64,000 nucleotides of DNA from CALNYX01 sp942490925 (lineage in GTDB: Bacteria > Chlamydiota > Chlamydiia > Chlamydiales > JAAKFR01): contig CALNYX010000017.1 of assembly GCA_942490925.1 (NCBI GenBank), forward strand, positions 1,240,001 to 1,304,000. The letters run 5' to 3'. A program made the position numbers and the translations under genes. Position 1 is the first letter of the stretch; each line of letters begins with the position of its first letter. Of this stretch, positions 52,483 to 61,434 are shown piece by piece. Below the pieces are notes generated by a model. That model saw only the letters and a program-made list of their open reading frames with translations. It ran no database searches and was not told the DNA's origin.

Positions 52483-53712
52483 ATGAATAAGCGTTTTTTT
52501 TCCAATTTGCTCATTTTTGCTGCCATGGGAGTCGGTCTACTCACTGGGTGGATCAATATTTCTTTTTTGAATCAGACGGCTCAGGTAACCTCTGATATTT
52601 TCCTCCGCCTCCTACAAATGATCAGTCTTCCTCTGATTTTCTTAGCGGTCGCCTCGACTATTTCTGGAATGCGTGATTTTTCAGAGATCAAGCGGATGGG
52701 ACGAAAAGTTCTCACTTATACGTTAGGGACAACGATCGCTGCAGCGACAATTGCGCTCATTTTATTTCTAGTGATCTCTCCAGCAGGGCCAGCAGGTCAT
52801 GTCAGTGGAGACATTGCTCCAGTTACGCGCCCGGAAGGCTCCTATCTCTCATTTGCTCTCAATATCGTCCCTTCAAATGTGATCACTGCTTTTGCTGAAG
52901 GTAACGTCATTGGTATTGTCTTTATGTCTCTTATCTTGAGTATTTCGACTCTCTTTCTGCCTTCAGAGCAAAAGGAGTTTTTGAACAAGCTTTTCTCTAG
53001 CTTGTTTGCTGCGATGCTCAAAATCACTGGGTTTATCATCAAGTTGATGCCACTGGCTGTTTGGGCTTTTGTGACGCTTTTGTTCAATGAGCTCAACCAA
53101 AACTATGCCCACTTCAACAGCCTCATTCTCTATCTTGTCTGTGTCATCAGCGCAAACCTGATTCAAGGGATTATAGTTCTTCCAATCATGTTGAAGGTAA
53201 AAGGGATCTCTCCATGGAAAGCTTTTAGAGCAATGAGTCCAGCATTGAGCATGGCCTTTTTCTCAAAATCCTCTAACGCTGCACTTCCAATCACAATGGA
53301 GTCGATTGAGAAAAATGCTGGCGTCTCTAAGAAAGTCTCGAGCTTCTCATTGCCACTCTGCTCTGTTGTGAACATGAATGGTTGTGCCGCTTTTATTTTG
53401 ATCTCCACGCTCTTTGTTGCTTCATTGCATGGCATGACGTTTGGCACTCTGGACTATATTGGCTGGATTTTCTTCGCAACACTTGCTGCTGTTGGAAACG
53501 CCGGTGTCCCAATGGGATGTTTCTTCCTCACAAGCGCTTTTCTTGTTGGAATGGATGTTCCGCTGATGATGATGGGATTGATTCTTCCTTTCTACGCCGT
53601 GATCGATATGGTCGAAACAGCTCTCAATGTCTGGTCTGACTCATGTGTCACCATGTCTATCGATAAGGACTTGGTGTCTCAAGAAGACGCACTACCGATA
53701 GAAAGCGCCTAG
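52483..53712 (+). CDS. gltP: Dicarboxylate/amino acid:cation symporter (DAACS family)
   Basis: A 409-residue transporter with about eight membrane segments and re-entrant loops. Typical motifs are SKSSNAALPIT (serine-rich hairpin) and NMNGCAAF (the NMDGT-like substrate loop, with Asn and Cys changes). It likely imports glutamate, aspartate or dicarboxylates with sodium or protons, a sensible function for an intracellular bacterium. The ATG at 52483 (MNKRFF) is preferred; the ATG at 52474 would add three residues. The 3' end overlaps the convergent helicase gene by 21 nt. Confidence 0.9.
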   Translation: MNKRFFSNLLIFAAMGVGLLTGWINISFLNQTAQVTSDIFLRLLQMISLPLIFLAVASTISGMRDFSEIKRMGRKVLTYTLGTTIAAATIALILFLVISPAGPAGHVSGDIAPVTRPEGSYLSFALNIVPSNVITAFAEGNVIGIVFMSLILSISTLFLPSEQKEFLNKLFSSLFAAMLKITGFIIKLMPLAVWAFVTLLFNELNQNYAHFNSLILYLVCVISANLIQGIIVLPIMLKVKGISPWKAFRAMSPALSMAFFSKSSNAALPITMESIEKNAGVSKKVSSFSLPLCSVVNMNGCAAFILISTLFVASLHGMTFGTLDYIGWIFFATLAAVGNAGVPMGCFFLTSAFLVGMDVPLMMMGLILPFYAVIDMVETALNVWSDSCVTMSIDKDLVSQEDALPIESA

Positions 53713-55494
53713 TACTTCATGACAGTTTTCGACGGGAGAGAAGTGCGTTTGACACGTAGGTAGACTACGCAAAAATAGCCTCCCATACCCTTTTTTGACT
53801 AAACGACTATCGAGACAGATGACGCTTCCTCGATCTTTGTGATCGCGGATCAGTCGTCCAAATCCTTGCTTGAACTTCACGATTGCCTGCGGCAAAGAGT
53901 AGTCAAAAAAGGCAGAGCCTCCATCCGCTTCAATCTGCTCACAACGGGCTTGAAAGAGGGGATCCCCCGGAGCCTTGAATGGCAAACGCACAAGTATCAC
54001 ACAGTGGAGCTGAGGGCCAACCACATCAACTCCCTCCCAGAAGGAATCAGTTCCAAAAAGGACTGCCCCTTGCGTCTCACGAAATTTATCGAGCAGTTCA
54101 GTGCGCGAATGCTCACCCTGAATCAAAACGGGATATCCCTTCTCTTCGAGAGATTGTCGTAAAGCGGCTTGACAGCTGCGCAACATGGCATAGGAAGTGA
54201 AGAGCACAAAAGCATTGCCCTCACACTGTTCAACAGTTTTTTCGATCATCTCCTGGGCTTTTGGCAGAAAAGTCTCTTCGTTGGGTCCGGGAAAGTCTGT
54301 AGGAACAACGAGAAGGGATTGCTCTTCATAGTCAAAAGGACTGGCGTAAACTTGTTCTACTGCTTCTTCTATTCCTAGTCGCCTCTTGATGAAAGAGAAG
54401 TTGTGATTCGTTGTTAGTGTCGCGCTACATAAGACCACTGTTGGAATCTTTTCAAATAGAGCCTCTGAAAGCATTGGAGCAATATCTAGATGGGCGGAGA
54501 CAAGTGTTCCCTCTTCGACCCAACGGACTTGATTCTTTTCAATTGGAGTGAAAACAAAGTCATGTAAAAGCGAAAAAAGACGTGTCAGTTGGTTTGCTGC
54601 AGCGTTCAACTCAGCGCTTAGCCCGGGTTGCTGTGGATCCTCTTCAATCAGCAGCAATGAGATAAAATCTTTGCTCGCTTCAACAACCGTTTCAACTGCT
54701 TTTTCCCACTGCTTGACATCTTTTTCTGCCACGCGAAAAACATCATTATGATGTCCAATCTTTTGAAAAAGCGCTTCCATAGCATCAAGTAGCTCACGCT
54801 TTTTAGCCGGCATGGTTAGCTCATCTTGAGGAGCGAGCTTGTCCCACTTGAGCATTGCTTTCTCAATCAAGCGCTGCACCTTCTGACGATTCATGCGATC
54901 TGCAAAGTAGTCAGTTGCAACGTTTTCGACATGGTGCGCTTCATCGATGATCAAGCGTTGATAGGGGGGGAGCACTCTGTAGGTATCTTCTGTCTCAGCG
55001 CGAATGGCCAAATCAGCAAAGAGTAGATGGTGATTGACAATGATTAGGTGAGCCTCTTCCGCTGCTTTTTTCTGTTTGAAGTAGCTGCAATCCTTGTAAA
55101 ACGGACATTTAGCATTTGTACAGCTATCTGAATCAGCATAGATTTCATCGGAGCCATCATGCTCTTTACGCAAGCAGACATAATTCCCCATTCCTTTGAG
55201 CAAGATAATATTGAGATCCAGATTCAGGGCATCTAAAAGAAGCGGGATATCTTTCTTGAGGAGTTGCTCTTGTAGCGCGATTGTGTGCGTTGAGATGACT
55301 GTTGGCTCACCGTGCTCTTTTGCCCAGAGAAGAGCCGGCAGCAGATAGGCAACACTTTTTCCAATGCCCGTGCCAGCTTCAACTAAAAGAGTTTGATTCT
55401 CTAAATAGGCTTCATGAACATTTTGCAACATCCCTTCTTGTCCGGGACGCTCATCAAAATCTTCAATGAGTTCACTCAGTTTCAAGGAGGTCAA
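53692..55494 (-). CDS. dinG: DinG-type ATP-dependent DNA helicase
   Basis: A 600-residue superfamily 2 helicase. Walker A is AGTGIGKS (40-47), the DEAH box is at 184-187 (LIIDEAHH), and Cys107, Cys125, Cys130 and Cys136 can bind a 4Fe-4S cluster as in XPD/DinG. The C-terminal helicase half has VLCSATL, FGTDSFWEGVD and KFKQGFGRLIR. It unwinds DNA with 5' overhangs or R-loops. It overlaps rpoD by 23 nt upstream and may be transcribed with it. Confidence 0.92.
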   Translation of the reverse strand: MTSLKLSELIEDFDERPGQEGMLQNVHEAYLENQTLLVEAGTGIGKSVAYLLPALLWAKEHGEPTVISTHTIALQEQLLKKDIPLLLDALNLDLNIILLKGMGNYVCLRKEHDGSDEIYADSDSCTNAKCPFYKDCSYFKQKKAAEEAHLIIVNHHLLFADLAIRAETEDTYRVLPPYQRLIIDEAHHVENVATDYFADRMNRQKVQRLIEKAMLKWDKLAPQDELTMPAKKRELLDAMEALFQKIGHHNDVFRVAEKDVKQWEKAVETVVEASKDFISLLLIEEDPQQPGLSAELNAAANQLTRLFSLLHDFVFTPIEKNQVRWVEEGTLVSAHLDIAPMLSEALFEKIPTVVLCSATLTTNHNFSFIKRRLGIEEAVEQVYASPFDYEEQSLLVVPTDFPGPNEETFLPKAQEMIEKTVEQCEGNAFVLFTSYAMLRSCQAALRQSLEEKGYPVLIQGEHSRTELLDKFRETQGAVLFGTDSFWEGVDVVGPQLHCVILVRLPFKAPGDPLFQARCEQIEADGGSAFFDYSLPQAIVKFKQGFGRLIRDHKDRGSVICLDSRLVKKGYGRLFLRSLPTCQTHFSPVENCHEVLGAFYR

Positions 55495-57136
55495 GGAAAG
55501 CTCTCAGCTGCTTAGATCGTATAGGATGACGCATTTTTCGTAGGGCCTTAGCTTCGATTTGGCGAATTCGCTCACGGGTAACATTGAAAGCAACTCCCAC
55601 TTCTTCAAGAGTCTTGGGCTTACCATCAAGCAGACCAAAGCGTTGGATCAATACCACACGCTCTCGCTCTGTTAGAGTGGTAAGGACTTCATTCATCTTG
55701 TCTTTCAAGATTGAATAGCCTGTCGCTTCAGCAGGAGACTCGACCCCTGTGTCTTCAAGGAAATCACCGAACTGGCTCTCGCCACCCTCACCCACTTCTG
55801 CTTGTAAGGAGATTGGATGCTGCGCAATTTTATAGATCTCGCGCACTCTTTCAGGAGTGATGCCAAGCTCATTGGCCAGCTCTTCAGGTGTCGGTTCTCG
55901 CCCTGTCTCCATCATCAACTTCTTCGCGCCTCTCAGCACTTTGTTGATGGTTTCGATCATATGGACAGGAATTCGGATGGTACGTGCTTGGTCAGCGATT
56001 GCACGGGTTACAGCTTGTCTGATCCACCACGTGGCGTAGGTTGAAAATTTGTATCCACGACGGTATTCAAATTTTTCAACAGCCTTCATCAGACCCATAT
56101 TCCCTTCTTGAATGAGATCCAAGAAAGAGAGCCCGCGGTTTGTGTACTTTTTCGCAATCGAGATCACTAAGCGAAGGTTTGATTCTACCATCTCCCGTTT
56201 CGCTTCTTGGCTCTTATCCATCCAGCGTTGCAACATGCGCACATCTTTTTTGAACTCGTCAAGCGTGCGTCCAGCTGCAACTTCTCGTTTTTCAAGTTTG
56301 CGCCTTGAAGCCGTCAATTTTGCAGCTGCAAATTTATTCCGTTCAGCGCGTCCAGTTAGCTCACTAATTTCTTTTTCAAGTTGTAAAAAACGGTCATAGG
56401 CACGGAAAACAACTTCGGCAAAGTCATCGATGATATTGTGGCGATAGTGAAAGCGACCTAGATAGGCTTGCGCTCGAATTCGACATTTTTCAAGCTCATC
56501 ACTCAGTTTGGCTCGTTTATCCTTTTTGAGCTTTGGATCGCGGAGCTGAATGAGAATTCCACGTAGAACAAGGTCTTCTTTCTGCAAGAGCTCGGAGAGT
56601 CTTGGAAGCAGTTTTAGGTAGGCATTTTTATCCTCGACCTCTTTTTCAGAGACAACCTTATCAAAGCGATCTTTACCTGCAATCAGCGAAGCAATGATTG
56701 AAATCGTCTCTTTTGAGGCATAACGAAAACGCATGATGATACGCTCAATTTGAGCCTGGGCCTTTTCGATCCTCTTGGAGATCTCAACTTCCTCTTCACG
56801 TGTCAGAAGAGGGACTGATCCCATCTCTTTCAAGTACATGCGAACAGGATCGTCAGGGGTACCTTCAGCACGCTTGGCAATCCCTTCGAGCTCTTTGGCC
56901 TCTTTTTTCCGTTCTTTTTGTCTTTCGACATCAGCCTGATTGAGAATTTGGATATCCATTCCCGCGAGATAAATCAACACCTGATCGATCTGCTCAGGGT
57001 TGTCAAAATTCATCGGGAGAATCTCATTGATCTCCTCATAGGTGACAAACCCCTGCTCTTTTGCAAGAGCTACGAGCTCCTCAGTTTTTTGTTGAAATTC
57101 GTCGCTGGACTCAGAAGAAGATTGTTTTTTAGCCAT
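55472..57136 (-). CDS. rpoD: Primary RNA polymerase sigma factor (sigma70/sigma66 family)
   Basis: A 554-residue sigma factor. Region 1.2 starts DDPVRMYLKEMGSVPL (about 95-110), region 2 has RRGYKFSTYATWWIRQAV (359-376), region 3 has IRIPVHMIETI, and region 4.2 ends VTRERIRQIEAKALRKMR (519-536). It directs transcription of housekeeping genes. The length is close to chlamydial sigma66 (571 in C. trachomatis, from memory). A promoter is seen just upstream. The next gene on the other strand is coiA-like, 52 nt away. Confidence 0.97.
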   Translation of the reverse strand: MAKKQSSSESSDEFQQKTEELVALAKEQGFVTYEEINEILPMNFDNPEQIDQVLIYLAGMDIQILNQADVERQKERKKEAKELEGIAKRAEGTPDDPVRMYLKEMGSVPLLTREEEVEISKRIEKAQAQIERIIMRFRYASKETISIIASLIAGKDRFDKVVSEKEVEDKNAYLKLLPRLSELLQKEDLVLRGILIQLRDPKLKKDKRAKLSDELEKCRIRAQAYLGRFHYRHNIIDDFAEVVFRAYDRFLQLEKEISELTGRAERNKFAAAKLTASRRKLEKREVAAGRTLDEFKKDVRMLQRWMDKSQEAKREMVESNLRLVISIAKKYTNRGLSFLDLIQEGNMGLMKAVEKFEYRRGYKFSTYATWWIRQAVTRAIADQARTIRIPVHMIETINKVLRGAKKLMMETGREPTPEELANELGITPERVREIYKIAQHPISLQAEVGEGGESQFGDFLEDTGVESPAEATGYSILKDKMNEVLTTLTERERVVLIQRFGLLDGKPKTLEEVGVAFNVTRERIRQIEAKALRKMRHPIRSKQLRAFLDLLETE

Positions 57137-57166
57137 GAACCTTTAAAATCTGTGTAAAAACGCCTT

Positions 57167-57195
57167 ACTATACCTATTAACGGACTTTATGCAAA
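57167..57195 (-). promoter_or_regulatory. Putative promoter of rpoD
   Basis: On the minus strand TTTGCA (57195-57190), a 17-nt spacer and TATAGT (57172-57167) precede a leader of about 25 nt with AAAGG before the rpoD ATG. The -35 box lies inside the first codons of the divergent CoiA-like gene. Confidence 0.5.
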
Positions 57196-57863
57196 CTCTT
57201 GCGTGGGATAAAAAAGGAAATTACATCACAGCTGCTGAAGCTCAGCGTGGTGTGCTCTACCAATGCCCTGAATGTCACACAACTCTTCGTGCTCGTTGCG
57301 GCTCTCAAAGGCGTCACCACTTCTATCATACAACTTCTTCGCGCTGCCGCTTGCGTCAACGCTCTGTTTTTCACCGCAAAATTCAAAATTTTATCCTACA
57401 ACAACTTGCTCCAGAGCCCATTGTACTCGAACACCCCTTTCCCTCCATCGGCCGCATTGCCGATATCGTCTGGCCTGCTCACAATTTAGTCATCGAAATT
57501 CAATGCTCTTCCATTCGGGCGGAAGAAGTTAAAAAACGGATGAGTGATTATGCTGAAGCGGGCTATCGAGTGATTTGGATTCTGCACGACCATCGATTTA
57601 ATCGCCACACCCTATCTGATGCCGAGGTCTTCCTACAAGACCATCCTCACTTTTTTATCTCCAACCATCTCTTTCTCTACCAACAACTAGCCAAAATACG
57701 AGGCAATCGACGCCTTGAGCGCTCCCCACGCTTTGCTCTTCGCCCCAGAGAACTCATCAATCCACCTAGTAGAACTTGGACAGCTTCCCCAAAACAAAAG
57801 AGGCTTGGCTTCAATCCCTTTCGTATCATTTTCAATCATTTACTCGAGAAAAGGTGTAATTAG
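57189..57863 (+). CDS. CoiA-like competence protein
   Basis: A 224-residue protein. The N-terminal zinc-like part has YQCPECHTTL, RRHHFYH and a basic stretch; the nuclease-like core has IGRIADIVW and LVIEIQCSSI, which match the CoiA endonuclease-like fold (acid residues followed by E-x-Q). A basic C-terminal tail follows. CoiA acts in natural transformation of Gram-positive bacteria; the role in Chlamydiales is unknown. It is divergent from rpoD and ends 4 nt inside the convergent coiled-coil gene. Confidence 0.83.
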   Translation: MQTLAWDKKGNYITAAEAQRGVLYQCPECHTTLRARCGSQRRHHFYHTTSSRCRLRQRSVFHRKIQNFILQQLAPEPIVLEHPFPSIGRIADIVWPAHNLVIEIQCSSIRAEEVKKRMSDYAEAGYRVIWILHDHRFNRHTLSDAEVFLQDHPHFFISNHLFLYQQLAKIRGNRRLERSPRFALRPRELINPPSRTWTASPKQKRLGFNPFRIIFNHLLEKRCN

Positions 57864-59041
57864 AGAGTCATCATGCCGATCAAATAGTTGGCAAATGGCC
57901 CTTTTGAAATGAGACCCATATAGCAATCAGCAGAGACCTCTTCATTCAGCTTAGAGCGCAGCACCAAACGGAGCTTCTTCTCCTTGTCATGGGAAATCTC
58001 GTTTAAAGCCTTATTCCACTCATTTTGGCCAGCAACAACAATCTGTGAAAAATCTTTCATGAACTTCTCGCCACTCCAGCCTAGTGTATTTTTAACCATG
58101 CTATTGACGAACAAGAACCGGTTTTCAAATTGGGAGTAGACAAACAAAATGCCCCCTGTCTCCTCACGCAAGTGGTCAAACAGTGGACGCAGATCAATCG
58201 CATACTGATTTGCCGAACTATTTAGGAATCGTCCACCTAAGTGATCTGCTCCAGTAAATCTTTCAGCCATCTCTAAATAACGATTCAATTGGAGAGAAAC
58301 ATCATAGGGCTTATGCTTTGGCACTTCAAAAGGAATTGCGCTTTGCTGAGGCTCTTCAAGCTGCAATAATCCGCGAATCTCATGCATCAAATCACGCACT
58401 TTTCCCTCAAGATTTGAGACATATCCCTGCTTCTTCTCGATGATCATGCGTTGCTCACCAATTGTATGTTGATAATCAGCTAAAACAGAATCTTTGTGCT
58501 TCACTTGGTTTTGCGTTTCAGCCTTATACCGTTCATACTCCTCTTCTAATCGGGTGTACTCGATACGTAAATCTTCAAATTCGAGATAAGCTTGGCGCAT
58601 CTGTTCGAGCTTCTTATCCATCTCAAGATTGAGCTCGATCACCTGCTCCTTGCTCTTAGCAACAGACGACTGTAGAAGATCTATTTGATGTTCATAACCG
58701 CGTCTTGCTTGAGCCAATTCCACCTTACAATTCTCAAGCTCATGAGAAGGGTGAGACTCCATCCGCTGCAGTTTTTCTTGAACAAGCTCTCGCACTTTCC
58801 ACTGCATCTTCTGTTCCCAGCTACGTAGTAAAAGCCATCCAGCTGCAGAGGCACAGATCAACACACCACAACTTGCAAGAAAAAGGACACGCCCATCATT
58901 TTCGCTAAGAAGCGAAAGAGCACAAGCCACTGTGAAAAAAACTGGCAAACAGAGACAAAGAAGCAGCAACATCCGGAAACGACGACGTCCCCACATAAAA
59001 ACCCATCTAGGACGTACAACTGAGGAGCTAATCTCTTCCAT
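57860..59041 (-). CDS. Coiled-coil membrane protein with PAS-like C-terminal domain
   Basis: A 393-residue protein. Two hydrophobic segments lie at about 22-45 and 50-70. A long coiled coil covers about 75-225 (LEFEDLRIEYTRLEEEYERY). A domain at about 275-393 has ILFVYSQFENRFLFVNSMV and TLGWSGEKF, which look like a PAS sensor fold. No output domain (kinase or transcription factor) is present. The position beside rpoD and rpsT resembles the hypothetical protein CT616 of C. trachomatis, from memory. The role is unknown; a membrane-bound sensor or structural protein is possible. Confidence 0.75.
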   Translation of the reverse strand: MEEISSSVVRPRWVFMWGRRRFRMLLLLCLCLPVFFTVACALSLLSENDGRVLFLASCGVLICASAAGWLLLRSWEQKMQWKVRELVQEKLQRMESHPSHELENCKVELAQARRGYEHQIDLLQSSVAKSKEQVIELNLEMDKKLEQMRQAYLEFEDLRIEYTRLEEEYERYKAETQNQVKHKDSVLADYQHTIGEQRMIIEKKQGYVSNLEGKVRDLMHEIRGLLQLEEPQQSAIPFEVPKHKPYDVSLQLNRYLEMAERFTGADHLGGRFLNSSANQYAIDLRPLFDHLREETGGILFVYSQFENRFLFVNSMVKNTLGWSGEKFMKDFSQIVVAGQNEWNKALNEISHDKEKKLRLVLRSKLNEEVSADCYMGLISKGPFANYLIGMMTL

Positions 59042-59062
59042 AATTTTAGGTTCCCTTTTTCG

Positions 59063-59902
59063 TTAAAGGATCGAAATGAGAATCTTGATTCTACTCACAC
59101 TTAAACGGCATCCTCGCGGATTTCTTGCCGAAAGTGGTTCGATACACACGAAAGACGAGCCATTTGGATGCCAAAGCTGCCAAGAATTTTCCTCGTTCTC
59201 TGACCAGTACTGCACACGTAGTTGATGAGAAGCAGTTTCCATCAAAACTGCCCCATGAGAAAAATCAGGAGAGGGAAGAAAGCCGTAGTCCGCTGGTTCC
59301 TTCAAATCAAAAACGAGCTCATTGTTAGAATAGTTCCACGTGGAAGGAATCGGTTTGAATGTTCCCATATCATTGTAGCTCTCTTGGACATGTGAACGGA
59401 CAACACCCTGTCCATCTGCCAATGCATAATAGGTGTGCAAGCCCACGACTGATTCTGTATCACTTACCACAGAAAGCTCAATTTGTAGACCCTCATCGAC
59501 TAATTGCGCTTGATATGTCATCTTAAAATCTTGACCTTCAAGATCTTTTAAACTTACACCCTGCCACTGATCACTTCCTTTTAATTCAGCTGAAAGATGT
59601 TTTTCATCTTGAGAGACCACCGTCCAAGGAGCATACCGCCCAATCCCATGCGAAAAAGGCTCATCCGTGCCGGGCCTTGTAAACGGGAATTTCGAAGGAT
59701 CAGCAAGCTTTGGAATCACACTAGGATTACGATGGTGAAAATGAGGTCCGATCATCGCACCTAAACCAGCGCGCCTCGTTTCAAAAAGCTCATAGGTCGA
59801 CTGGTCAATCGCCTCCACATCCCCCTTTTTTAGGCTCACAAAATTCATCCCTTTCTCAGGGATAAATTGGGCTGTATACCCTTGATGCTTCAACTCAACC
59901 AC
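59063..59902 (-). CDS. Aldose 1-epimerase/mutarotase-like protein
   Basis: A 279-residue protein of the galactose-mutarotase-like superfamily. RRAGLGAMIGPHFHHR and SHGIGRYAPW hold histidines that could be catalytic, VGLHTYYALADG is in the central beta sandwich, and IEPLSARNPRG ends the core. It may interconvert sugar anomers or phosphosugar forms. It overlaps the DUF3592-like gene by 8 nt. The substrate is unknown. Confidence 0.72.
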   Translation of the reverse strand: MVELKHQGYTAQFIPEKGMNFVSLKKGDVEAIDQSTYELFETRRAGLGAMIGPHFHHRNPSVIPKLADPSKFPFTRPGTDEPFSHGIGRYAPWTVVSQDEKHLSAELKGSDQWQGVSLKDLEGQDFKMTYQAQLVDEGLQIELSVVSDTESVVGLHTYYALADGQGVVRSHVQESYNDMGTFKPIPSTWNYSNNELVFDLKEPADYGFLPSPDFSHGAVLMETASHQLRVQYWSENEENSWQLWHPNGSSFVCIEPLSARNPRGCRLSVSRIKILISIL

Positions 59903-60341
59903 GTACTCTTCCTCCTACAAATAAACCTAATCCAATGAAATAGAGCGAAAGGCCGACTAAGACAATTCCCGACAAGGTCGACTTGTAAGGAAATTTTTTA
60001 CTTAACGTCGAGCGCATGGGCTCTCTTTGGTCATACCACGCCATCCAAGAACTTTTTTCAAACCGCTCCAACCCCTGTTCAGCCGACCACGGGTTCTTAA
60101 AGGGGTCTCCCACAGGGCTCATTCCTCCAATTTTCTCTTCGTCATACTCAAAAAAATAGGTAGCAAAAATTTGATAAAGCCCCCCTTTTTGCTCTCTAAT
60201 CTCCCATTTTTCGACCGTTACAGGGACCTGTTGGTCTAAATGGTAGTAGCGCACTAGCTGAATCGCCCCACGCCCCCCAAAAAAGAGCGTTGCGCCCACA
60301 ACAAATGCTAAGAAGATCATCCATACGCCATTTCTATGCAT
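59895..60341 (-). CDS. DUF3592-like small membrane protein
   Basis: A 148-residue protein. Hydrophobic segments lie at about residues 7-26 and 118-142, with a beta-rich extracytoplasmic part between them (VPVTVEKWEIRE, YFFEYDEEKIGG). The layout fits DUF3592. A TATACC box lies 7 nt upstream of the ATG, but with a poor -35. The gene is divergent from rpsT. No function is known. Confidence 0.65.
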   Translation of the reverse strand: MHRNGVWMIFLAFVVGATLFFGGRGAIQLVRYYHLDQQVPVTVEKWEIREQKGGLYQIFATYFFEYDEEKIGGMSPVGDPFKNPWSAEQGLERFEKSSWMAWYDQREPMRSTLSKKFPYKSTLSGIVLVGLSLYFIGLGLFVGGRVRG

Positions 60342-60368
60342 ACCTAATGGTATACCAAGTTCCGTACT

Positions 60369-60397
60369 TTACGAATAACCCTAAATTTGCTAAACTA
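60369..60397 (+). promoter_or_regulatory. Putative promoter of rpsT
   Basis: TTTACG (60369-60374), a 17-nt spacer and TAAACT (60392-60397) are followed by a leader of about 20 nt that ends with AAAGGAAATTCA before the ATG. Confidence 0.5.
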
Positions 60398-60420
60398 GGA
60401 GGCTAAACAAAGGAAATTCA

Positions 60421-60711
60421 ATGGCAGACGAGAAAAAGACCCCTAAAAAAAGACGCGCAACAGCAGAAAAGCGTGAGCTTCAAAATGAAAAAAAACGTTT
60501 ACAAAACAAAGTTTTTAAATCTCAAGTTCGCACAGCAATGCGTCAATTTGAAACAGTATTGAAAGAGAATGACCAAGCAAACGTCACTTCTCAGCTTTCT
60601 ACACTTTATAGTCTTATGGACAAGGGTGTTAAACGAGGTGTTTACAAAAAGAATAAAGCAAGCCGCTCAAAGCTACGTATTTCAAAACGCGTTGCCCAAG
60701 CAGCATCTTAG
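60421..60711 (+). CDS. rpsT: 30S ribosomal protein S20
   Basis: A 96-residue, Lys/Arg-rich protein. The sequence KKRRATAEKRELQNEKKR is followed by VRTAMRQFETVL and a KGVYKKNKASRSKLRIS region that matches the family. It binds 16S rRNA in the small subunit. It is followed after 9 nt by the hydrophobic protein gene, with AGGAG before its ATG, and the two are likely co-transcribed. Confidence 0.96.
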   Translation: MADEKKTPKKRRATAEKRELQNEKKRLQNKVFKSQVRTAMRQFETVLKENDQANVTSQLSTLYSLMDKGVKRGVYKKNKASRSKLRISKRVAQAAS

Positions 60712-60720
60712 GAGTCAACT

Positions 60721-61434
60721 ATGAGCTTATGTGGTTCAATTAGACAGAGTTATGCAAGAGGCCCAAGTCTATGGCTTTCAAAAGTTGACCAGGCAGCCGA
60801 TGTCGCATCTCGCGCAACACAATCAGTCCTAGGCGCGACAACGATTGCGCATCATATTGGACATCGCTCGATTGGTCTAAATCAAACACATAGTGTTACA
60901 AGACAAATTGATGGTTTTCTCGGAGTTTTCCGAACCGGTTGTAGCATTGAAAAAGCTGTGAGTGGCCGAGCCTTTTTTGTAACTAACCCTGATGGCTCGT
61001 TTAAAGTAAAAGATGGGCATTATGTTAGACGTGGTTGGCTTGATGTCTCGATTAATGTCTCCATTTTAGCGGCCCGATGCGTTACAACAACAAGTTACTT
61101 AGAGGGGAAAAAAGCCTTCAGTTTAGGTGCTCATTCAAGAGGGATTGGACATGCGATTGGTGGACTTTGGACTCTTGTCAGTTCACTTTGTTTAATGAGT
61201 TCATTAAAGGCATTGTTCAATGCTGACACATGGAAAAATTGGGCTAAACAGCTAGCAGCTACGATTGCCTCGACGTTCGAATTAGCCTCTTCTATCTTTG
61301 AGGTTTCTTGTGTAAGCCAGTCATCACCTGCTTTGGGTATTGCAGGTGGAGCTCTTTCACTTGCAACAGGACTCAGCTGGCTAGTTTACGAACTAGGCTG
61401 GGGAGACCTCTCACCTTGTGCAGATGCTGCTTAA
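60721..61434 (+). CDS. Hydrophobic protein, candidate inclusion-membrane protein
   Basis: A 237-residue protein. It begins with a Ser/Arg-rich segment without a clear Sec signal peptide. Hydrophobic stretches lie at about 105-120, 145-165, 180-200 and 205-225. Paired hydrophobic segments are typical of chlamydial Inc proteins secreted by type III. The gene after rpsT in C. trachomatis (CT618, from memory) has been listed as a predicted Inc. No homology was tested here. It has an AGGAG Shine-Dalgarno. Its 3' end overlaps the convergent recD gene by 24 nt. Confidence 0.6.
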   Translation: MSLCGSIRQSYARGPSLWLSKVDQAADVASRATQSVLGATTIAHHIGHRSIGLNQTHSVTRQIDGFLGVFRTGCSIEKAVSGRAFFVTNPDGSFKVKDGHYVRRGWLDVSINVSILAARCVTTTSYLEGKKAFSLGAHSRGIGHAIGGLWTLVSSLCLMSSLKALFNADTWKNWAKQLAATIASTFELASSIFEVSCVSQSSPALGIAGGALSLATGLSWLVYELGWGDLSPCADAA

